Shown piece by piece: positions 19,558 to 28,584 of a stretch of DNA of 58,699 bases. Within the stretch, counting starts at the first letter, position 1. Each line of letters begins with the position of its first letter. A program made the position numbers and the translations under genes. The stretch is from Ignavibacteria bacterium. GTDB lineage: Bacteria > Bacteroidota > Ignavibacteria > Tepidaquicellales > OLB5. The stretch spans positions 1 to 58,699 of the forward strand of contig JACSRQ010000055.1 in the NCBI GenBank assembly GCA_014879675.1. The letters are read 5' to 3'. The notes beneath the pieces are model-generated. The model had not been told where the DNA came from and searched no databases. It saw only the letters and a program-made list of their open reading frames with translations.

Positions 19558-20805
19558 TTGAAAACAAAAGTACTTATATCTTTATTTACACTTGTATTAC
19601 TAACAACTGCTGCGAATTCACAGTGGACTGAATATGATCTGCCCGGAACATATGGCAACTCTAACGATATTGTTTCGGTTACGAACCAGATTATCTTTTC
19701 CGCCGGCCACGATATTCATAAATCAACCAATGGCGGCATTAACTGGGTCAAACAAACAAATCTTGCGTATGAGAACCAGCGCACTGAAATACAGTTTTAT
19801 AATTCATCTACAGGATGGTCTTGCGGAGCCGATGGCAGCTTCATGAAGACCACCAATGGAGGGACAAACTGGGTGGAAACATTTGCGGGATTTGAAACTT
19901 TAACCGGATTGGACTTTATCAACTCCAACACAGGGTACCTTTCAACCGAAACCGGGAAAGTTTTAAAAACAACCAACGGAGGAAGTAACTGGACATCTTA
20001 CTCGCCTTCACAGATATCATATCTTACTTCAGTATTCTTTCTAAATGATCAAACAGGATGGGCAAGCGGAAGCCAGGGAACTACCGGAAAAGTCATCAGA
20101 ACAACCAATGGCGGCTTGAACTGGGTTATACAGCTTAATAATGTTTTTAATGCGGTTGATCATGTATATTTCAGGAATGCCGAAACCGGATTTGCAGGAT
20201 GTTATAAAAAAATGTACAGAACCACCAATGGCGGAAACTCATGGGATACCGTAAATATCCATTCTGATGTGAACGATATTAAGTGCGTTCTAATGGTGAG
20301 TGTTACAACGGGCTACGCAACTGGAAGTTTTTTCGGCAACTCGGGCGGAGTGATAAAAACTTTTGATGGCGGTTTAAACTGGTATCTTCAGTGGGCCGGA
20401 TCTCCCAACAGCGCCAATTCAATTTCATTTGCCCCGGGAAGCACAGCTAACGGCTGGGTTTCAACTAATTCAGGGGTTTTACGGACAACAAACAGCGGAG
20501 GTGAGTTAATTGGGATCCAGCCGGTTTCAAATATCATACTTGAGAAGTATGAGTTAAGCCAGAATTATCCGAACCCGTTCAACCCTACAACCAATATCAA
20601 GCTGCAAATCCCTGAATCAGGTTTGGTGAAGCTGGTTGTGTTTGATGTAACAGGCAGGCAAGTTGCTGAGCTTGTGAATGAAACATTAATGGCAGGTGAA
20701 TACAAGGTTGATTTCAACGCATCGGGGCTCACAAGCGGTGTGTATTTTTACAGGATCACAACTGCGGGTTTCAGTGATGCTAAGAAAATGATATTGGTTA
20801 AATGA
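19558..20805 (+). CDS. YCF48/BNR-like propeller protein with T9SS sorting domain (TTG start)
   Basis: 'MKTTNGGTNW' blades; CTD nearly identical to the three preceding CTDs. Confidence 0.88.
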   Translation: MKTKVLISLFTLVLLTTAANSQWTEYDLPGTYGNSNDIVSVTNQIIFSAGHDIHKSTNGGINWVKQTNLAYENQRTEIQFYNSSTGWSCGADGSFMKTTNGGTNWVETFAGFETLTGLDFINSNTGYLSTETGKVLKTTNGGSNWTSYSPSQISYLTSVFFLNDQTGWASGSQGTTGKVIRTTNGGLNWVIQLNNVFNAVDHVYFRNAETGFAGCYKKMYRTTNGGNSWDTVNIHSDVNDIKCVLMVSVTTGYATGSFFGNSGGVIKTFDGGLNWYLQWAGSPNSANSISFAPGSTANGWVSTNSGVLRTTNSGGELIGIQPVSNIILEKYELSQNYPNPFNPTTNIKLQIPESGLVKLVVFDVTGRQVAELVNETLMAGEYKVDFNASGLTSGVYFYRITTAGFSDAKKMILVK

Positions 20806-20919
20806 TCTTTCAACGGTTAAAAGAAATAAAGTATAATTACTTTCTGTTTTAATAAATCCCCCAAAGGACAGGAGAGTTAATTATCTGCATGGTATGTTTT
20901 CCGGACCGTGCACGATCTC

Positions 20920-20957
20920 AAACAGAAAAGAGGGCTATGACCCTCTTTTCTGTTTTC
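20920..20957. terminator. Bidirectional terminator between convergent genes
   Basis: aaacagaaaagaggg-ctatga-ccctcttttctgttt, 15-bp perfect arms. Confidence 0.75.
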
Positions 20958-20996
20958 ACCCTAAATGAAATATGACTTAAGATAATGTACCGGCTG

Positions 20997-21656
20997 CTAT
21001 TTGTTCAGGTAAGCAAGCTCAAAGCTGCCATCGGAGTAAATAACAAGGTGTTCGGCATTGCGGGAATACTCAACGAACCTGCCGCCGGGGTAACGATCCT
21101 GGTAATCCAGATTAAGCCACACTGTTCGGTTAGCGTCTGTGTGATAATTCAAAAAATTGGCGCGTGTTCTCGAGCCCTTGTTTTCATAATACCGGTTAAT
21201 ACTGTTTTGCACGGATTCAAGTTCATCCTCAGTCATATCTCTGCCAAGGTAAATCTCGGGGTACGCATGCCCGGAAACGCACACAACCCTTCCTTCGCCG
21301 CCAATTGATTTAATAAGCGATATCATAAGCGTGGCGTAGTCATCACAATCACCTGTATATGTATAAACCGATACACCGGCCTTTTCAAAGTACTCCATTC
21401 CGCCGGGGTCGCGCTGGTAGTTCCAGTTCCTGAAAACATCATCAAATATGGCGCATACATTCTGAATATAATCGCCCTCTTTAAAAGGCTCAGTTATCTC
21501 GTTAGCACGCCTTATAACTGAAGTATTTTTCGGCTCTATGGCTTCAGATATCCCAATCGCAGTCAGCTCTTCCATTTGTGTCTTGGTGAACTGCGAGTAC
21601 GTTGAAGTATAACCGGCACTCAACATGGTAATAAATAGCAGTATAATTTTTTTCAT
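20997..21656 (-). CDS. Transglutaminase-like secreted protein
   Basis: 'YTGDCDDYATLMISLIKSIGGEGRVVCVSGHAYPE'; signal peptide if the start is MKKIILLF (21656). Confidence 0.75.
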   Translation of the reverse strand: MKKIILLFITMLSAGYTSTYSQFTKTQMEELTAIGISEAIEPKNTSVIRRANEITEPFKEGDYIQNVCAIFDDVFRNWNYQRDPGGMEYFEKAGVSVYTYTGDCDDYATLMISLIKSIGGEGRVVCVSGHAYPEIYLGRDMTEDELESVQNSINRYYENKGSRTRANFLNYHTDANRTVWLNLDYQDRYPGGRFVEYSRNAEHLVIYSDGSFELAYLNK

Positions 21657-21760
21657 ATTCATCCCTATCAGCATTATGGTAACTGTGCCTTGTTACCATA
21701 TGGTTCCGGAGGTGATGTTACAATATGTTACCGCTCTGATAAACTGCGGCTTAATTCTGC

Positions 21761-23206
21761 TTACTTTAGCAGGATCATCCTTTTAGTTGCAGTAAACTCA
21801 TCGGTTTGGAGTCTGTAGAAATACACTCCCGAAGGCAGCTCCGAGGCATCAAAATCTATCTTATATGTACCTGCATTCAGTTCCTCATTTACCGGCAAGC
21901 CAACTTCTTTCCCGGCTACATCAAAAACTGAAAGTTTCACAAATCCGCTTTTTGGCAATTGAATAGTTATGTTGGTCATCGGATTAAACGGGTTAGGGTA
22001 ATTTTGCCCAAGTGAATAATCCGAGGGTACAATTGTGGAAACCGGCGTAATGCCGATCGGATTTCCGGTGGGATTCTTTTTGTAATATATCTCGGTGTTG
22101 CCATCACGGTTATCATTCCAAACAACATGCAGCGCCGAGCCGGAAATATTTATTGAAGGGAACCCTGAAGCACTGCCATTATTTGTCAGCCTTGAATCCG
22201 CCAACCAGGTTGTTCCGCCATCGGTCGATAATTTGTAATAGATCTCATTGTTGCCGTCCCTTGCATCCTGCCAGCAGATATGAATGAATGAGTCATAACT
22301 TATTATAGAGGGATACCATGAATTCCCCGCTGCATTTGTCAGCCTTTGGTCAGAGCTGAAACTTGCCCCGCCATTGACAGAGTACTTGTAATATATTTCC
22401 CAATTTCCGTCTCTCTGGTCAGACCACGAGAGGTCCACAAAATCACCTTCCGAAGTAACGGAGACCGAAGTTGAAGATGATGAGTTATTAGTCAGCCGGT
22501 TCTCTCCGCTCCATGTTAAACCGCCATCATTGGAATAACGGTTATAGATCTCCCTGTTGCCGTTGCGGTTATCTTCCCATGCAATGTTAACTTTTGATCC
22601 TGATATTGTAACTGAGGGATATTGTGAAAACGCGGTGTTATTGGAAATTCTCTGATCGGCCCCCCAGCTATTACCGCCATCGGTTGAGCGTTTGAAGTAT
22701 ATTTCGTAATCCGTATCACGCAGATCCTGCCATACAATGATTACAATACTTCCCGAAGCTGCTATTGAGGGATAGTCAGATCCGGAGGTATTGGAGGTTA
22801 ACCTTGTATCTGCGCTCCATGTGCTGCCGCCATCTTCTGACCTTTTGAAATATATCTCGAAATTGCCGTCACGGTTATCTGACCATGCCACCAAAATCAT
22901 GTTTCCCGAAACATGAATAGCCGGGAAGTATGATGATCCGGTGCTGTTGGTTAACCTTAAATCCGCTTCCCAGCTTACTCCTGAATTGAGAGATCTCTTA
23001 TAATAGACTTCGGCATTTCCGTCTCTTTCATCCGCCCACACAGTATGCAGAACTGCTCCGTTCGAGCCAATGGTTTTTGCATTATTGTATGCGGGAAATG
23101 AATTGTTATTGTTGTTTGTAAGCCTTGTATCACTTTCCCACTGCGAAAACAGGGAAACCTGAAGAGCGATGATACAGAAGATAAATAATATTATTGTATT
23201 TCTCAT
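21761..23206 (-). CDS. Seven-repeat sialidase/BNR-like propeller with T9SS sorting domain
   Basis: seven ~48-aa repeats 'W.ADxRLTNN...VWxDNRDGNxEIYYKRSxDGG'; NYPNPFNPMTNITIQL CTD. Confidence 0.9.
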   Translation of the reverse strand: MRNTIILFIFCIIALQVSLFSQWESDTRLTNNNNNSFPAYNNAKTIGSNGAVLHTVWADERDGNAEVYYKRSLNSGVSWEADLRLTNSTGSSYFPAIHVSGNMILVAWSDNRDGNFEIYFKRSEDGGSTWSADTRLTSNTSGSDYPSIAASGSIVIIVWQDLRDTDYEIYFKRSTDGGNSWGADQRISNNTAFSQYPSVTISGSKVNIAWEDNRNGNREIYNRYSNDGGLTWSGENRLTNNSSSSTSVSVTSEGDFVDLSWSDQRDGNWEIYYKYSVNGGASFSSDQRLTNAAGNSWYPSIISYDSFIHICWQDARDGNNEIYYKLSTDGGTTWLADSRLTNNGSASGFPSINISGSALHVVWNDNRDGNTEIYYKKNPTGNPIGITPVSTIVPSDYSLGQNYPNPFNPMTNITIQLPKSGFVKLSVFDVAGKEVGLPVNEELNAGTYKIDFDASELPSGVYFYRLQTDEFTATKRMILLK

Positions 23207-23218
23207 GGGTTTTATTCT

Positions 23219-25327
23219 CTATTTGATTAGTACCATTTTTCTTGTGGACACGAAATTTCCGCTGCTGAGCCGGTAAAAATACACTCCCGAAGGCAAACCT
23301 GAGGCATCGAATTCTACTTTATGAGTACCTGCGTTTAGTTCTCCATTAACAAGAACCTCCACTTCTTTGCCGGTTACATCATATACAGCAAGCTTTACAA
23401 ATCCGCCGGTTGGTATATGTATCTTCAGGCTTGTCACCGGATTGAACGGATTGGGATAGTTCTGTTCCAGCCTGTAATTATCGGGAGTTGTGTTTTCATT
23501 CTGCCCGAAACCTGTTATTGAGCCGTTGGTGCTTTTCAATATCATTCCTCCGGCCCCGAGCAGGTAAGTAGTCCCTGTATTATTGTTGTGATACATTGTT
23601 CTTATTGCGTAATCAACGGGGGTAGTTAGCTGCACCCAGTTTGTTCCGCTGTTTGTGGTGCGGTAAAAATTTCCAAACAGGCTTACTGTATATCCAATGT
23701 TTTCATTCACAAAATACATGTCATTTATATACGGTGTTACCGGTGTACCCGCAATCCAGTTAACCCCGCCATTTGTAGTTCTGTAGAAATTCTGCCCGCT
23801 GGAGTTTGAGCCGGCAAATCCTGTATTGCTGTTCACGAACCAAAGGGTTGTCATGGCAAGTGGTGAGCTGAGTGTTTGTTCTGTCCAGTTTAATCCTGCA
23901 TTGGTTGTTTTTTTGATGAGTGCACCGGCAGGCGAGTTTTTGTAACCGGATAGATACCCTGTTTGCGGATCTGTAAAAGTCATATCGGCATAATAGGCAT
24001 TATCAGTTGAATCTATTTGCTGCCAGTTTGCGCCCGCGTTCGTTGTTTTGAGAGTTTTCGCATTTGAAGTAACCAAGTAACCGGTGTTATCATCTGTGAA
24101 ATTGATACTGCGGAAAGGTGACGGATAACCGGTTATCAGCGGGGTGAAGTTTGCTCCGCCATTCGTTGTTTTGTAAAGTAAGCCCGAGTTCATAGCTGCG
24201 TGGTAACCTGTGCTTGGATTCCTATAGTAAACGGGTCCGCCAAATGCTATCGAACTCAGCTTTATCCAGTTAACCCCGCCGTTTGTAGTCTTAATAACAC
24301 TGTTGAAAGAAGAGGCATAGCCGTTGTTATCATCAGTGAAGTGCGAGTAGTACAGTTCATTGTTTACGCTGCCGAAAAGCTGGAGCCAGTTAGTGCCGCC
24401 GTTCGAGGATCTTGTTATGGTGCCAAATGCGCCTGACATAAAAATATCATTGGCATTTAATGGCTGAATGCATTGCAGTGTATTGAAGTAGGTTTCGCCG
24501 GGGTAGGTAACTATCCAGTTCAGCCCGCCATTAGTGCTTTTACCAACTGCGCCGCCCTGGCCGCATGCAAACACGGTTGAGGCATTCTGGTATCTCAGCA
24601 TATAGATGTCATACATTCCGCTTACAGTGATCGTATTCCAGTTCGATCCGCCGTTGGATGTTCGCAGCATTAATCCGTTCCTTCCGGCTGCCAATCCGTT
24701 ATCGGTATCGGTGAAACAGATAGAAAGAATATCGCCTGAGTTGGTTGTTTGCGTGATCCAGTTACCGCCGCCATCTGTTGATTTAGAAATACTTGTTGAG
24801 CCTGCCGAGTATATTACGGAAGGAGAGCATTGCCAAACGCCGGCATTGTAACTTATGCTTGTATTTACAGATATCCAGTTCACCCCGCTGTTCGTGGTTT
24901 TGAGAATATCACCTTGCTGGTGAGCGGCAACACCAGTGGCGGCATTAATGAAGTTTATAGACCGCGGCCCGTATTGCAATCCCAGGTTTTGTTCCGTCCA
25001 GTTCAATCCGCCATTCGTAGTCTTAAACATAAGGCACTGGAACCTGCCGGCTCCCATATATCCTGTGTTGGCATCTGTAAAACAGATGGATTGAATGGTT
25101 TCGGTTGTCGCCAGCGTGATCCTGTTCCAATCAGCGCCCGAGTTGGTAGTTCTGTAAAGCTCGCCGTTAGCTCCGCCCAGAAATCCGGTGCTGCTGTTGA
25201 TGAAGCAAACAGCATTCATATCATACCCGCTTGGTTTGGGGTTCTGCCATACCCATGCCGGCTGTGAATACAGAGTATTTACAACGAGAATAAATAAAAC
25301 TGCGGTCAAAAATTTAATTGTTTTCAT
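23219..25327 (-). CDS. YCF48/BNR-like propeller protein with T9SS sorting domain
   Basis: 'TTNGGVNW' repeats; NYPNPFNPVTSLKIHI...KKMVLIK-type tail (TRKMVLIK). Confidence 0.9.
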   Translation of the reverse strand: MKTIKFLTAVLFILVVNTLYSQPAWVWQNPKPSGYDMNAVCFINSSTGFLGGANGELYRTTNSGADWNRITLATTETIQSICFTDANTGYMGAGRFQCLMFKTTNGGLNWTEQNLGLQYGPRSINFINAATGVAAHQQGDILKTTNSGVNWISVNTSISYNAGVWQCSPSVIYSAGSTSISKSTDGGGNWITQTTNSGDILSICFTDTDNGLAAGRNGLMLRTSNGGSNWNTITVSGMYDIYMLRYQNASTVFACGQGGAVGKSTNGGLNWIVTYPGETYFNTLQCIQPLNANDIFMSGAFGTITRSSNGGTNWLQLFGSVNNELYYSHFTDDNNGYASSFNSVIKTTNGGVNWIKLSSIAFGGPVYYRNPSTGYHAAMNSGLLYKTTNGGANFTPLITGYPSPFRSINFTDDNTGYLVTSNAKTLKTTNAGANWQQIDSTDNAYYADMTFTDPQTGYLSGYKNSPAGALIKKTTNAGLNWTEQTLSSPLAMTTLWFVNSNTGFAGSNSSGQNFYRTTNGGVNWIAGTPVTPYINDMYFVNENIGYTVSLFGNFYRTTNSGTNWVQLTTPVDYAIRTMYHNNNTGTTYLLGAGGMILKSTNGSITGFGQNENTTPDNYRLEQNYPNPFNPVTSLKIHIPTGGFVKLAVYDVTGKEVEVLVNGELNAGTHKVEFDASGLPSGVYFYRLSSGNFVSTRKMVLIK

Positions 25328-25505
25328 GTTTTGGAATAGTAATATTTGATCTTTGATTTATTTGCAGGCTGTAATGTTTTAGTGCTTCTGATATTACCTC
25401 TTCCTGGCTTCCCTTAAGCTGTTTCTGTATCTTTTTTATAAGCTTATGTGTTTGAGGTTTAAGGCGGTAACCTTTTGCTACAGTAGTATTCTTTCTGATG
25501 TTCAT
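25314..25505 (-). CDS. Small ribbon-helix-helix-like protein
   Basis: 63 aa 'TTVAKGYRLKPQTHKLIKKIQKQLKGSQEEVISEALKHYS'; overlaps the start of 23219-25327; paralogue at 31386-31550. Confidence 0.6.
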   Translation of the reverse strand: MNIRKNTTVAKGYRLKPQTHKLIKKIQKQLKGSQEEVISEALKHYSLQINQRSNITIPKHENN

Positions 25506-25526
25506 TTACACGGTTTCTGTTTTATG

Positions 25527-25555
25527 TGTGCACAATTTAAATGTGCACAAAACTA
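25527..25555 (-). promoter_or_regulatory. Two TGTGCACA palindromes next to a -7 box (TAGTTTTG on minus)
   Basis: TGTGCACA at 25527-25534 and 25542-25549; CAAAACTA at 25548-25555. Confidence 0.5.
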
Positions 25556-25692
25556 CAAAACAATTGCTGTCATATAAAATCTTTTTAATGTCATAAATTA
25601 GTTTTCAATTTAGTCCTAACTGGATAATTATTTGATTTCATAGCAAGAATCGCTATTATTGTGAGTAAAATTATATAAAAACTTAGTGTTCA

Positions 25693-27228
25693 ATGAAAAC
25701 TCCAAGTAATGATCTGTTTGACCTGATAAAGACTCTTGCCAAATCAGAAAAAACATATTTCAAACGTTCTGCTTATGATACCGGTGAGGGCAAAATATAT
25801 ATCAAGCTTTTTGATGAAATTGATAAACAAAGTGTATACGATGAAAAAAAGCTGAAACAGAAATTCAGCCATATAAAACAATTTTCAGTACTGAAAAACC
25901 AGCTATATGATGCAGTACTGGATGCATTAGGAAGACTTGCAAACAGGCTCAATTATACTTACAAAGTATCTGTAATGGTAAAAAAATCAGACCAGTTATA
26001 CAACAGGGGACTCTACGGTCAATCTGAAAAACTGCTTCTAAAAGCAAAAAAAGCAGCATACCAATCAGAGGATTTTACAGCGCTGCTTCAGATTGTTGCC
26101 GTCGAAAAAAAACTGATCTTAAAACAATTAAAACGCGACGAGAAGAAGATCAGGGAACTGCACAAAGAAGAAAGCAATATTATGTTACTGCTGAAAAATC
26201 TATCAGAGTATAATGAGATATTCACAAAAACTTACCTGTATTTTTTAATGTATGGATATATCAGGAATAAAGATGAAGATAAGAGGTTCATAAAAAACAC
26301 TTTTGTGCTAAGCTATGAGAAATTGTTCAAAAACACAAAGTCTAAAAGGGCAGAGCAGTTTTTGATGGAAACTTTTCACCTGTATCATACATCAAAATTT
26401 AATACAGAGAACGCAATGAAGTTTAACAGGGCTTCGTTAAAGATCATGGAAGATAATTCAGCATTATTAAGATCGAACGTTGAAAGATATCTTGCTACAT
26501 TTCAGAACTATGTTTTGCAATATTTTTACAAAGGAGATATTGAAAACCTGGAAATATCAGCAGACAGGCTAAAAAACTTTTTGGAAACCACAAAAATACA
26601 CATCCCGCGGCTTGTCAGGGTGACAGCCCAGGGTAAAATTTACGATATTTTACTCTCAGCATATCACACCTCCTGTAAGTTTGATAAAGCAATTGATGTT
26701 CTTGTTAAAGCTGAAATGCTGGTAGAGGAGAATTTTTCTGTAATTGATAAGTCAGTAAAAAATGTAACTTATCAAATGGGTACATTTATTTATTTTACCA
26801 CAGAAGACTACGATAACGCTTTGAGGCTTTCAAACAAATTGTTAAACGACCCGGATTCGCTTAAATTCCTGGAAGTGTATTGTTTTATCTTATTGCTGCA
26901 GTTACTTATACATTATGAATTGGGGAATTATGACTTGATAGAATATATTACCAAATCAACAAAAAGATATCTTTCAAAATCAGAGAAGCTGTACAAAATA
27001 GAGAGAATAATGCTAACATTCTTCAATAAAGTGATCAGATCTGAAAAAGAGGATAAATCGGAATTATTTAAAACACTGGAAGGCAATCTGAATGAATTAA
27101 GAAACGACAAGGATGAAGGAGTTTTTGAATATTATGATTTTTCTTCATGGTGTGAAAGCAAGTTAAGAAAAATGAAAATTAAGGATGTACTTACAGAAAA
27201 ATATATTAAGAGCCTCAAACAGCAATAA
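25693..27228 (+). CDS. Helical-repeat hypothetical protein, paralogue C (subfamily II)
   Basis: 511 aa; 'NDLFDLIKTLAKSEKTYFKR...YIKLFDEIDKQSVYDEKKLKQKF'; C-terminal 'SSWCESKLRKM'. Confidence 0.8.
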   Translation: MKTPSNDLFDLIKTLAKSEKTYFKRSAYDTGEGKIYIKLFDEIDKQSVYDEKKLKQKFSHIKQFSVLKNQLYDAVLDALGRLANRLNYTYKVSVMVKKSDQLYNRGLYGQSEKLLLKAKKAAYQSEDFTALLQIVAVEKKLILKQLKRDEKKIRELHKEESNIMLLLKNLSEYNEIFTKTYLYFLMYGYIRNKDEDKRFIKNTFVLSYEKLFKNTKSKRAEQFLMETFHLYHTSKFNTENAMKFNRASLKIMEDNSALLRSNVERYLATFQNYVLQYFYKGDIENLEISADRLKNFLETTKIHIPRLVRVTAQGKIYDILLSAYHTSCKFDKAIDVLVKAEMLVEENFSVIDKSVKNVTYQMGTFIYFTTEDYDNALRLSNKLLNDPDSLKFLEVYCFILLLQLLIHYELGNYDLIEYITKSTKRYLSKSEKLYKIERIMLTFFNKVIRSEKEDKSELFKTLEGNLNELRNDKDEGVFEYYDFSSWCESKLRKMKIKDVLTEKYIKSLKQQ

Positions 27229-27380
27229 AAGTGATGCAATATTTCCGGGAATTACATTAAACCTTTTTAATATGCTTTTGTCTTATAAGTACAAAAGGGT
27301 TATAACCACCTGAAAATTGTTCAAAAACACGCAAAAAACGAAATAAACAGATAATTTCATAAATAAAGGAGAAATCACAA

Positions 27381-28367
27381 ATGAAATTCTTAAAACCATC
27401 AAAAAAACTGCTATTACTTGCCGCAATTCCCGTATTAGCAATTTATTTTGCGGCATGCTCAGATAACAGTGTATCTGATAACCAGACCGATGATGAATTC
27501 ATACAGGAAGTGATCACCAGGGGTTACTCAGGCGTTAACGGCGAAGAAGATGACCTGATGAACAGCGAAGTAACCGATCTTGATGACGGCGGAGCTGTTG
27601 GTAACAACGGCGGCGATACACCGATCGATTCACTCATCAGGTGGGGCAGAAAGATCACCGGAAGCAGCGTTACGGTCACAATTACATCAGAAGGCGATAC
27701 AATAAAGTATGCCAACATTACAAGAACTATAACCGGAAATTATATAATTATCGGTGTAGTAAACGGCGTTGTTGATTCAATAACTAAACCTTATACAGAA
27801 GTTTTCCACAGGACAGCAACATTCAAAAGAATTGCACGTAATCCAAGACCAAGAAGTAACTGGAGGTTATACCAGGTATCAATGGTTGATGGCGGCACAA
27901 CAACACCGCAGAACAGTGAACAGTATATACAGATGCAGCAGATCCAGGTTTACAGGAACGGCACGCTTGTAAGCACCTATACAGGTCCTGATTTCACACA
28001 GAATGTATTCACAGTTAACAGGCCTCCTCACTGGAGCGGCAGCGGTATAAACGAGTTCGCTATAGGCGACCAGATCAGGTTAGTTGTAAATACATATTCA
28101 ACCCAGCCGGAGCAGGATATAGTTGCATGGCACTGGGGAAAGAGAAACTTCGGATTCCACAGGGAACCGTTCGCTATGACATCCGAGACAGTTAACGGCT
28201 CAGGATGGGACAGAGTTTACGAGAAAACATTTACGATCGGCGGCCAGCATCATCACGGAAGATTCAACGCGTTCATCAGTGCATCTACACATAAATCACT
28301 GTATGATGATTCATCTTCGGAATTCGCATCTGATATTGCGGGCGCACCGTATAAACTGGATCACTAA
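27381..28367 (+). CDS. Hypothetical lipoprotein
   Basis: lipobox-like YFAACSD; 328 aa, Trp/His-rich C-terminal half. Confidence 0.65.
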   Translation: MKFLKPSKKLLLLAAIPVLAIYFAACSDNSVSDNQTDDEFIQEVITRGYSGVNGEEDDLMNSEVTDLDDGGAVGNNGGDTPIDSLIRWGRKITGSSVTVTITSEGDTIKYANITRTITGNYIIIGVVNGVVDSITKPYTEVFHRTATFKRIARNPRPRSNWRLYQVSMVDGGTTTPQNSEQYIQMQQIQVYRNGTLVSTYTGPDFTQNVFTVNRPPHWSGSGINEFAIGDQIRLVVNTYSTQPEQDIVAWHWGKRNFGFHREPFAMTSETVNGSGWDRVYEKTFTIGGQHHHGRFNAFISASTHKSLYDDSSSEFASDIAGAPYKLDH

Positions 28368-28430
28368 TACTGATCCAAAGATGACCAATATGGCAGTGCT
28401 GGTTTAAGAACTGCTTAGCAACAATAAACT

Positions 28431-28463
28431 AGCCTTCCGGTATCCCCCCGGAAGGCTTTTTTT
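28431..28463 (+). terminator. Rho-independent terminator
   Basis: agccttccgg...ccggaaggct plus T7. Confidence 0.8.
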
Positions 28464-28584
28464 ATGTTACTCGGGCTATATCTGCAGGGAGAGAGAGCAA
28501 CCTGTGTTTTACCCGGTAGAAAACTAAATTGCAAAGCTATTATAAATATTTATAACCGAAAACTGATTCTGGATGAAGCTGTAA

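Noticed and set aside
19449-19631. 60-aa Lys/Asn-rich ORF before 19558 as a third leader ORF
   Set aside because: It runs into the downstream gene in another frame, lacks the promoter-to-ATG geometry of the other two, and looks like A-rich UTR.
24830-25267. 145-aa plus-strand ORF opposite a CTD propeller gene
   Set aside because: Shadow ORF opposite repetitive blades with no recognisable domain.
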